DNA from: Branchiostoma floridae | Lineage: Eukaryota; Chordata; Leptocardii; Amphioxiformes; Branchiostomatidae | Assembly: GCF_000003815.2 (NCBI RefSeq) | Contig: NC_049988.1 | Span: 8,345,763-8,409,762 of the forward strand | Reading direction: 5' to 3' | DNA: 64,000 bases | Made by a program: the position numbers and the translations under genes | Part shown: positions 58,701-64,000 of the stretch, one piece after another | How positions within the stretch are numbered: the first letter of the stretch is position 1 | How the letters are laid out: every line of letters starts with the position of its first letter | Notes under the pieces: model-generated | What the model saw: the letters and a program-made list of their open reading frames with translations, nothing else | What the model was told of the DNA's origin: nothing | Database searches by the model: none

Positions 58701-60035
58701 TGTAAAGGTAATTATGTGTTAGTTACAAAACACATGTAGGTACATGCTTGTGTAACTTCTAGCTGAGTGACTTGGAACCACCACTGAGTTACTCAAAGAT
58801 TTTAAATTAGTAGATTTGAATTCACACAGAAGACCTAAGTAATGGTTGCAATTTTTGGCATACTGTAACAGGGTAAAGTGTAAGCAACAACAACAAAAAG
58901 ATGATTGCAGATAGCAAGACTCGACTCAACTCTACTCCTAAGGCCAGAAAAGCTTTCAAACCACAGCTAGAACATGGTTCAAGAAAGGAAACAAAACTCT
59001 AGCAAATGTTTTGAATACATGTGTAGCATAAATTGTATGAAATGATAATCTCTGATATCAATGATTCAATGGCATATTAATGATATTGACTTTAAAACTA
59101 AGGAAATGACTATTGTTTATCTGGTAAGGCATAAAGCAACAATCTGCATCCTTAAAGAGAATCAGATGTGCGATTTCCCATGTCTACAAATTTCAAAGCC
59201 TTTTGTGACTCAACAACAGCAAAAGCTGATAAACACATCAAACAAGCTTAAACGTTAAGTAGGACCTGAACATACACATGAATCTCTAATTAGCTATACC
59301 AACTTGCAAATAACTTCTGATACCACATGGATGTAATGAAAATAAGGTAGGATATGTTTATAAATATTGCTGTATGGTAGGTCGGATCTAAACTAAACAC
59401 AGACACAGCTGACCGCTCTGCTATGTAAAGTGCTGAGTCCGAAAATTCTCAAGAGGGGACTTGTATCCACAACATTCAATTTCTAAATGTGCATACAAAA
59501 CAATTATCAAAACACTGATGTCTCATATTACACAGCAATTTATCAGTTGTTACTTAACAGACCCAAACATTGGATGTACATTGATAAAGATCTTATTTTC
59601 CTCAATTTCAAAGTTTGATATTGAAAGTCAATTTTCAATTCAGTAGCAAAAACCCGTAAACTGCAGTCGTTTACGTTGTAACCTTTTTTTGTTCCTGTAA
59701 TGCTCTACTCTAATCTTGAAAAAAGCTAATTAGATGGGAACATCAGACAATGGCAAAGCCATCTTGTAGAAGTTACAACCATTCCATCACAAAAACAGAT
59801 AACATGATACAAGCATCTGATTTCTGTCTTACTTGACAGTTGCATTTGAACGCACTGACCTTATCCTTGACCAACCAAATGTCCTCCATGTCTCCGAACT
59901 TCTCGAAGGCGTACTTGAGCTCGGCCTCGGTGTGGTTCTTACTGCAGACGATGAAGATGCGGGAGTTTGGCGGATTGTCCATGTCGATGAGTCGGGAGGA
60001 GCCCAGTTTGATGACACTGCCGCTGCCTCCGTTCC
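25085..60035 (-). CDS. RBM45: RBM45, four-RRM RNA-binding protein (5' exon missing)
   Basis: RBM45 (Drb1) is a nuclear/cytoplasmic RNA-binding protein active in neural tissue. Nine exons join in frame: 60035-59860, 50379-50263, 39994-39739, 33042-32899, 31467-31270, 30894-30744, 27612-27510, 25922-25777 and 25283-25085. They code for about 495 residues, against 476 in human. RRM1 has RIFIVC and [11 protein letters not shown]2 has RLFLVI and [11 protein letters not shown]3 has WLYIIV and RGCAYARY, and RRM4 has RLFIVC and NYGYAKY. The order, the NPPNSRIF start, the AQSRSSGS linker and the C-terminal [10 protein letters not shown] plus basic SRKRPR (nuclear signal) match the family. The first exon here starts after an acceptor (TTCTTCTGTAG) in phase 1, so a start exon lies to the right and was not found. 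Introns reach 10.6 kb and hold most of the mobile elements. Confidence 0.95.
25419..25598. mobile_element. MITE-like inverted repeat in RBM45 intron
   Basis: The left arm starts CTTTACCATCTCAGCCCA and the right arm ends TGGGCTGAGTTGGTAAAG, near-perfect complements for 18 bases. Further internal complementarity lies around TTGTTCAACG / TTGACCAAGG. The centre holds AGGGTTAGGGTAAAGGTTAGG. It lies in the 0.5-kb intron between the last two RBM45 exons. Confidence 0.55.
25777..25922 (-). CDS. RBM45: RBM45 exon: RRM4 first part
   Basis: Acceptor CCTCCCCCAG, donor TTC AG|GTAAGA. Codes for [17 protein letters not shown], then [23 protein letters not shown]2 is LFIVC. Confidence 0.92.
26157..26531. 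other. Assembly gap (375 N)
   Basis: An unbroken run of N inside the RBM45 intron between the exons at 25777 and 27612. True length unknown. Open frames across it are artefacts. Confidence 0.99.
27510..27612 (-). CDS. RBM45: RBM45 exon: Pro-rich linker
   Basis: Acceptor TCTCTCTAG, donor AGG|GTAAGG. 34 codons, [20 protein letters not shown], then [14 protein letters not shown]. The weakest exon by similarity, but phase and splice signals fit on both sides. Confidence 0.75.
29290..30110. repeat. Approximately 260-bp tandem array, about three units
   Basis: CGGGAACATGCAGAT-like sequence recurs at about 29545, 29810 and 30066 (spacing 264 and 256). Each unit also has CATCATCGTC, ACCTGCCAAAC, GCGAACGCG and a TTGTAGGGGTG-T/A-T stretch. 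A fourth, more diverged unit starts at about 29290. The AGGGGTGATTTCTGA part also occurs in the array at 14.6-16 kb, so the two arrays derive from related elements. Located in an RBM45 intron. Confidence 0.8.
30319..30714 (-). mobile_element. hAT-type MITE, second copy
   Basis: Ends TAGGGGTGAGTATTGG and CCAGTACACTGTACCCACCCCTA, inverted relative to the copy at 20717. GTTGACAC precedes the left end (30311-30318) and recurs at 30721-30728, separated from the right end by six bases, CATGTA. The 8-base duplication supports hAT; the extra six bases are unusual. Confidence 0.85.
30744..30894 (-). CDS. RBM45: RBM45 exon: RRM3 end
   Basis: Acceptor CCTTTTGCAG, donor CCA AG|GTACGT. Codes for [20 protein letters not shown], then [17 protein letters not shown]. 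The exon ends 30 bases from the hAT-type MITE at 30319-30714. Confidence 0.94.
31270..31467 (-). CDS. RBM45: RBM45 exon: RRM3 first part
   Basis: Acceptor TTGGTTTAG, donor AGA G|GTGGGG. Codes for a Pro-rich start, then [20 protein letters not shown] and [19 protein letters not shown]2 of RRM3 is LYIIV. Confidence 0.92.
32899..33042 (-). CDS. RBM45: RBM45 exon: RRM2-RRM3 linker
   Basis: Acceptor TCTCCGCAG, donor CAC A|GTAAGT. Codes for [18 protein letters not shown] and a Ser/Gly/Pro/Asn-rich part ([16 protein letters not shown], then HNMGSNSH). The AEP start matches AEPKN of the vertebrate protein. Confidence 0.85.
34540..34846 (+). mobile_element. hAT-type MITE, third copy (shorter)
   Basis: Starts TAGGGCTTGGTACCAG and ends CTATACCGGTACTTAACCCTA. 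Flanks TAGGCTGT (34532-34539) and TAGGCTAT (34847-34854) are an 8-base duplication with one mismatch. It lacks about 125 internal bases relative to the 433-bp copy. Lies in an RBM45 intron. Confidence 0.85.
36473..36506 (-). ncRNA. Hammerhead-ribozyme-like core A
   Basis: Read on the minus strand: CTGATGA (36506-36500), then a 7-base-pair hairpin AGACAAC-GGAT-GTTGTCT (stem II), then GAAAC-GTC. CTGANGA, stem II and GAAA plus UH are the invariant parts of the hammerhead. Stem III would be only the two pairs in ACGT, as in small hammerheads tied to Penelope-like elements that act as dimers (family knowledge). Stem I is weak here (CAGT/ACTG with an internal loop). Activity is unproven. Confidence 0.45.
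36601..36633 (-). ncRNA. Hammerhead-ribozyme-like core B
   Basis: On the minus strand: CTGAAGA (36633-36627, allowed because position 7 of the core is free), stem II GGTGAC-AGACG-GTCACC with six perfect pairs, then GAAAC-GTC ending at 36601. Flanks TTGCC and GGTGA could form a five-pair stem I with two G-U pairs. Predicted cleavage would follow the C of GTC. It lies about 95 bases from core A, same strand. Confidence 0.5.
36890..37061. repeat. Inverted repeat with GGAGAGATCTCT arms
   Basis: The left end, GGAGAGATCTCTTTGGAGAG then CAGG, and the right end, CCTGCTCTCC then TAGAGATCTCTCC, are complements over about 23 bases with minor gaps. A third copy of the arm (AGAGATCTAATTGGAGAGCA) is inside at about 36947. 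Resembles a MITE of about 172 bp. Confidence 0.6.
39270..39375. repeat. Dispersed repeat pair with 44620-44715
   Basis: GGCCAGAATATACCTCTGGT, GCCAGGGGCGTATTC and TGCTATACCAG are matched at 44636-44710 by CAGAATATATCTGGCT, GCCAGGGGTATATTC and TGCTATGCCAG. Nature unknown; no terminal repeats could be defined. Confidence 0.45.
39739..39994 (-). CDS. RBM45: RBM45 exon: linker and whole RRM2
   Basis: Acceptor GTTTGCAG, donor AAA A|GTGAGT (phase 1). Codes for [27 protein letters not shown] and [20 protein letters not shown], ending ENCDK. Confidence 0.95.
42200..42540 (+). mobile_element. Probable tRNA-derived SINE relic
   Basis: The stretch with GTGTCCTTGAGAAACAGATC, CTCAGTTCCCCCTGGTGTAC and AAATGGGTACGTACTATTTC, then GGTTGGGG, follows the layout of a central domain found in many invertebrate SINEs (recollection, not a search). 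A degenerate B-box-like GGCTTGATTCCTAG precedes it. A G-run at 42487 follows. No tail or target duplication is evident. Confidence 0.4.
43972..44195. mobile_element. 224-bp MITE with long inverted ends
   Basis: The left arm, TAACGCTAGTTCACCTTTAT, and the right arm, ATAAAGGTGAACCAGCGTTA, are complements; the similarity extends about 55 bases inward (CGGGTTAACC / GGTTACCCTG; ATCTGTTGTA / TACAACAGAT). The TA at the outer edges may be the target duplication. No coding capacity. Confidence 0.75.
44865..45069 (+). mobile_element. 205-bp palindromic MITE, copy 1
   Basis: Starts TACTGTAAATGCAGAAA and ends TAAATACATTTACAGTA. Inside are paired TTTCGCGG / CTACCACGAAATT motifs and a central CTACAGTGCATGGTGCTACC. 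An outer TA fits mariner-like insertion. The matching copy at 49858-50059 is inverted. Confidence 0.75.
48335..48425. repeat. Dispersed repeat, second copy of bases 30-100
   Basis: CTCCAGGCTGTCTCCAGGAC, then TTGTTGGAACAGACAAAA. Matches the start of the window at about 35-100 with some changes. Copy in an RBM45 intron. Confidence 0.5.
49858..50059 (-). mobile_element. 205-bp palindromic MITE, copy 2
   Basis: Ends TACTGCATTTAAGTTTGCGG and TTTCTGCATTTACAGTA; the centre GGCATAGCACCATGCACTGT is the complement of copy 1's centre. A short deletion removed part of the left terminus. Located next to the RBM45 RRM1 exon at 50263. Confidence 0.75.
50123..50155 (+). ncRNA. Degenerate hammerhead-like core
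   Basis: TTGAAGA, a GGTGAC-GGAC-GGTCAT hairpin, then GAAAACATT. It aligns with core B at 36601-36633 but has lost the CTGANGA first base and the GTC cleavage site. It is a dead relative showing the family is dispersed. Confidence 0.3.
50263..50379 (-). CDS. RBM45: RBM45 exon: RRM1 second half
   Basis: Acceptor TTTTTCTGTAG, donor AAG|GTGGGT. 39 codons: [20 protein letters not shown], then [19 protein letters not shown]. Carries RNP1 of RRM1. Confidence 0.94.
52607..52760 (+). repeat. (TG)n microsatellite joined to a transposon tail
   Basis: A (TG)n run with a few C/A interruptions, about 96 bases, is directly followed by AACAAGATAACTTAAGAATG, then GCTGGATGGATTGTTTTCAT. The latter is the complement of the 3' motif AATCCATCCAGCCGTTCTTG seen at 14.7-16 kb. 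The microsatellite thus sits where that element carries ACACAGACAGA. Confidence 0.85.
53608..53732. mobile_element. Possible MITE with CCGTATTTTCTC end
   Basis: CCGTATTTTCTCAAATATAG followed by TATGCACCCC, with GTACGCACCCC about 100 bases on. The terminus resembles a class of animal MITEs known to me by pattern only. Boundaries are uncertain. Confidence 0.3.
54252..55830 (-). pseudogene. LINE reverse transcriptase fragment
   Basis: The open frame (493 codons from 55733, but readable from about 55830 as [20 protein letters not shown]) has the RT core [52 protein letters not shown] and YADDTTP with intact catalytic Asp pair. The C-terminal part [20 protein letters not shown] is typical of CR1/L2/jockey-type LINEs. 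It has no endonuclease upstream, so it cannot move by itself. Confidence 0.9.
55795..56226 (-). pseudogene. LINE pre-RT fragment, out of frame with RT
   Basis: Codes for a basic region ([20 protein letters not shown]) and [16 protein letters not shown], then [19 protein letters not shown], the usual segment between endonuclease and RT. The frame changes near 55815-55835 (around the T-rich SFFLSR codons), a single frameshift. Similarity stops at about 56230, the probable 5' truncation. Confidence 0.85.
57297..57490. repeat. (GTGA)n tetranucleotide repeat
   Basis: GTGA units, nearly pure from 57370 to 57488 with GTGAAA and GAGAGT variants at the left edge. Translated Leu-Thr-His-Ser runs here are artefacts. 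Confidence 0.95.
59860..60035 (-). CDS. RBM45: RBM45 exon: RRM1 first half
   Basis: Acceptor TTCTTCTGTAG, donor AAG|GTCAGT. Codes for [20 protein letters not shown], then [19 protein letters not shown] and ending DIWLVKDK (58 codons plus 2 bases). An in-frame ATG (LIDMDN) exists but the strong acceptor argues for an upstream exon. Confidence 0.93.
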
Positions 60036-63000
60036 CTACAGAAGAATGTGCAGAAAAGACCAGACCACGTTGGGTGAATGGCAACCAGTTAATACAAACA
60101 CTGCCTGCCTTTTTTTTACGCCCTAGCTGGCTCCCCACTGTAACACTAACAACAGATGTAGAATTCTGCCCTCATGTGGTTTCTTCCAGTCTCCAAAGGA
60201 GGCAGTCCTGAAAAACTCATTAAAACTTCAACCCATTCCTCAGTGGGGGAGTGGGTAGCTCTCTTTCTTCCATCCATCCCTCAAGAAAACTGCCTAACCT
60301 TGACACCCCTTACCAGGTAAGAGTGTACAGTTTCAATTCCATCAAGCGCCAGGATCCTTTTTGTAATGACACCTAGCCCAGAATACCAAATGTATTTTCG
60401 CAGCACTTGGAAATCGGTAGAGCCAAGGATATAATGTACTTGCCTTAGGCTTTGACAAGTGGTTTCTATCACTGCTAGATCTGACCTATCCCTGAACTTT
60501 TGCTCTACATCCTAAGCACCAGAAGCCTGGTCAGTGTTGGGTGCAGCACAGTTCACAATTGCAAGGAGGTTGCAGAACTTGAGATGCAAGACTAGTTTCT
60601 GCAACCATAATAGCTGACTCCCATATAAAGGTGAGTACAATCCAGGTATCTTTGAAGTTCTTAGATATGAGTTATTGTAAAGCACATGTCCTGACCTTCT
60701 GTTTTCTGTTTTCTAATCTTCTTCCATTTCTAAGAAGTTGCGACCAGGCTAGAGCGACCATAAGGTGTCCTAGATTTTCTTTGCACATGGGGAGATCTTG
60801 AGTTAGAATATAAGAATCTTCACTGATATTTTGTGCGATACAATATTATACTACCTGTGGTGACTTTTTCTCCTGTCAGATTGTTGAGTTAATAACTTTA
60901 TACGAACCAAGCAATTGCTTGTTTGGTGAGCACTGTAAAGGAAATGCATACATATAAATTTAAAGAAATTAATCATGCTCTCTAATTACAGGTACGATTC
61001 AAAAGTAGACTCTGAGAGGGACTTTTTTTATGTTTGATAGAAGTTGCCACACCTAAATTTCTAACATAACTGTCCTAAATTAAAAGTTTATCCAGTATCT
61101 ATGTCATTGCAAAGTTTTTCATTAGATAAGGATGCTCTAGTCAGATGCACATGTCTTACATCAACCCCACCTCAGCTGAGTGCACCAGTGAGTGGCAGGA
61201 TAATTGATGGCATGTCCTATCCTAAAGATCAGGTGTGCTTAACTTGTCCTGTATGTTTGTTTTGAGTCTACATAAAATGCTGTGGATTGAAATGTGGGAA
61301 TGTAATGGACCAGTGTTCTAGCCAACCTGAAACTTTTTTCAATGTCCCCTTGATTTTGAATTTGAATGGAAATCCTGTCGAAGGCGTGACATTCTTAGGT
61401 GGGTTGGGGATATGCTCCCCGGAAAAGTTTTTAAATCTAGACCCTCTAAAATGCTATTTCCTTTATTTTGAGGGGGGAATTTTGCTGAATTAGACTCAGC
61501 TTGGTTCCATTAACCAAGTTTGTAAAAATTACAAGAATATTAAGCTAACCAGAAAAGAACACATCACTGTTATACCAACATCCGGCCCAGGACAGCATTT
61601 TTTCCCTTAAAGATTAATATGATTAAGGTTGTGTACCTTTTATTGAACGTTTTGAGTTTGAACAGAACAGAACAAGCAATCTACAAACGATAAGTCTTAC
61701 ATTTTACCTATCTTAACAAGTGATTGCCATAAGATTGGAATGGCTCCCTGCCAGCAACCTGTTGTCATTGGAAATAAAATGTCCTTTACCAAGGTTAAAT
61801 AAAAATGATACAGCTCCCTAGGGAACTAGGATATACACTAATGGAAAAAGTAAACAGGGAAATGTTATTAACCATAGACCAGGAGCTTCCACTTGCCTTA
61901 GCCATTACATATGAACAATCACACAGACCCTTTCCCCTTTTTCTGATGTATTGTCAGCACTTTTGTGTGAAAGATACTGTTACTATTGACATAGGTCTAT
62001 CCAGATGGAACCAATATGTAAAGGTTGTAGTTAAAAGGTTATTCCATTAAACAGGTTTGGTAGGGGTGGTAAGGTGTACAATTTTTTTGCACTCTTTGAT
62101 TTGTGTTCAACTATTAGTGATCCTAACCTATTACGTCTTCTGTGTTTTATAAAATCCATTTGATTGCCCACTTGAAAACTTATAATGGAATGTCCCCGTG
62201 GTAAAACTAAAGTAGAAAAGCTACACTGCTGGAGAAAATATATAGATGCCTGCCAAAGCGGCTGTTGCTTGAGGCATAAAGGTTATCCCTCGGCAACAGG
62301 CAAGTGCGAGGCAAACACCAGGGATTTAGACAGCTGGCTCCAGCACTGGGGATACCAACAAGTTATAAATGATATTCTTAATAAGTCTGAACATGTGGGA
62401 CCCAATCGTTCAGCCATCTGGGAATATAGCTGTTTCTCTGCCTATTATGTTTTGGCAATCCTCCCAGAACAAGTATAACATGTGGATAAATATACCATTG
62501 TACAAAGCTGCATACACATATATGTATAATGTCACTATATATACACTTAAGATGAAATGTCGGCAATGTAATTTTACAGACAAATAAAGCCATAGCTTCC
62601 TCCCTAATGCAGTTCTAAAGGGTAAAGGTACGGCAATCAAATGTAAACAATACCAAACGTGTCAAAAATGATAAAAATGCATGCATAGATAACAACAAAT
62701 CGTTGCAAATAACTTTTACAAATTACACATCTCACTGAGTAGTAAAGCTCTTAATTCACATCCAGGAGGTAACGTAGCATAGATAGCGGACTTGATGGTC
62801 CAGTATCTATCTGTCAATCACCTTCCCTTGGGCAAAACTGATTGGTCCACTTTGTACTATCCATTGCCCTGAGAAAGGTGACAGAAGGTCACCTGAATGT
62901 GGACTGTTATGTTACTCCCTGGTTGTGAATAAGGAAACCGACGAAATTATTCACCGAAATATACCTCATGGACTTCCAATGGTACTTGATCAGTTATCAT

Positions 63001-64000
63001 AATAAAATCAAGAGTTGATTAGAATCTTCTACCAGGTAGGAACTAAAGAATTCCAATCAAACATTACTGTTCAACTTCAAGTAAAACCTCAAGTCAACAC
63101 TTTCATGTTTTTGACGGAAAATCTAGAAGCACAATTCTTTTTTCAAATGGCTGAAAAGAGCTTAAAGATTTAGATTCTAGTCAAATATGATGATTTTTTT
63201 AAAATATAAATTGTATAGCACTTCTAAGAAGAGTTTGTCTAGACAGCGCTTTTTACAGACTAGCTTTGATCATTGTTGCCAACTATAACACAATGGCAAC
63301 CTAGTTGTTGAGCATTTCAAAGCTATCATGTATTCAACAAATGGTATAATACAGGTAAAGTAAACGTGCAGTACAGGTGCTCTTCAACACGTACCTGGCT
63401 TTGTACGAAAAATAAATCACCGAATTTCTCAAAGCTAGACAGCCGTGACAACGTCCTTCTGCAACGTGGGGCGCAAAGTCTAAAATTCCCTGCAACTTGG
63501 CAAAAGCTGAGGACCAAGCTTCGAACCTCAAATATTGCTGCCAAGTTGTTGGCACTGTCTTCTTTGCATAGATTATTCACCACAGACATGTGCGTCACAT
63601 CTGCGTTATTCTCTCCTTTTTCTGTGGGGTGATATTATCTATTACTTGATACCAGTCCCATGAAAAGTTCCAAATTTGGCATTTTCAAAGAGGAATGCCC
63701 TCCACCCTATAATCTACATCAACTGTAGTTATAACAGCGGTAGATCATATAGTGAAATAAACAGTGTCATTTCTCTCAAGCTGCACGACATTGGAGATTA
63801 TGAGAATTGTGGTGCCAGCTGTTGTATGAATGGGTTCTACTATAGTCAATACTAGTCCAACATGTAGTAGCAATGCTCAGAAGCTGTCCTTGTTGACAGA
63901 AAGGCATATCTATCTACTGGTAATCCAACTTTTGCCATGCTTTTCCCTTGTGGATGTTGCCTATGATGATGTTTTAGTACTTATGACATGGTGAGTGAAA
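60036..64000. other. Region right of RBM45 first visible exon, no assigned gene
   Basis: It should contain or precede the RBM45 start exon, which I could not identify. Bases 62869-62900 hold another degraded relative of hammerhead-like core B (GGTGAC-AGAA-GGTCACC hairpin). One possible exon is at 63395-63555. Confidence 0.4.
63395..63555 (-). other. Possible orphan exon
   Basis: The segment is less AT-rich than its surroundings and has a good donor on the minus strand, GCCAG|GTACGTG at 63395. One frame reads VPTTWQQYLRFEAWSSAFAK, then LQGILDFAPHVAEGRCHGC and LRNSVIYFSYKA, which looks protein-like. No clear acceptor is present (ATGCAAAG or GAAGACAG are weak). The end phase (2) does not fit RBM45's next exon, which needs phase 1. 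No family recognised. Confidence 0.25.

Noticed and set aside
62185-62478. 97-codon Cys-containing frame
   Set aside because: CRGKT/CWRKYIDACQ-like Cys spacing drew attention, but there is no signal peptide, splice context or recognised fold.
63326-63598. FEKFGD string resembling an RRM, as RBM45 start exon
   Set aside because: The frame ends in phase 0 at the donor, whereas the next RBM45 exon needs phase 1, and the string is isolated.

Overview
The window looks like nuclear DNA of an invertebrate chordate, most likely amphioxus (Branchiostoma). That identification is inference. It rests on intron-rich genes whose exons read like animal NSUN6 and RBM45, short GT-AG exons in AT-rich introns, and a dense mix of LINEs, SINEs and MITE-like inverted repeats. 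There is no prokaryotic gene organisation and no CRISPR array. Bases 26157-26531 are an assembly gap.

Left part (1-11.6 kb): a 47-bp minisatellite (about 0.96-1.79 kb) is followed by an almost complete L1/Tx1-like LINE on the minus strand (about 7.7 down to 2.2 kb), with an uninterrupted 1265-aa endonuclease/reverse transcriptase ORF. The six 3' exons of NSUN6, a tRNA m5C methyltransferase, run on the plus strand from 8662 to 11585. Its PUA-encoding 5' exons must lie left of the window, so the LINE probably sits in an NSUN6 intron in antisense orientation.

Middle left (12.9-18.6 kb, minus strand): a six-exon gene, complete as far as can be seen, codes for a 323-aa helix-loop-helix protein that has an HLH but no normal DNA-contact basic motif. 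All five of its introns are phase 0. NSUN6 and this gene converge (11585 and 12921). Its last intron holds a complex repeat array. Its upstream region holds two diverged copies of an approximately 340-bp unit rich in CCAAT/ATTGG motifs. A 5S-rRNA-derived SINE-like element and a hAT-type MITE with a clean 8-bp target duplication follow at 20.4-21.2 kb.

Right part (25-60 kb, minus strand): nine exons of RBM45, a four-RRM RNA-binding protein, are spread over 35 kb with the stop codon at 25085. At least one 5' exon is not identified. Its introns carry further hAT-type MITEs, a 260-bp tandem array, other MITE families, a broken CR1/L2-like LINE, simple repeats, and a repeat with two hammerhead-ribozyme-like cores at 36473-36633. 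The last 4 kb hold no gene I can assign, only one possible orphan exon near 63.4 kb.

The genes do not form a pathway. NSUN6 modifies tRNA, RBM45 binds RNA and the HLH protein is probably a transcriptional regulator. The features most worth a second look are the hammerhead-like cores, the unusual HLH protein, the intact LINE with its overlapping ATGA start/stop, and the CCAAT array.
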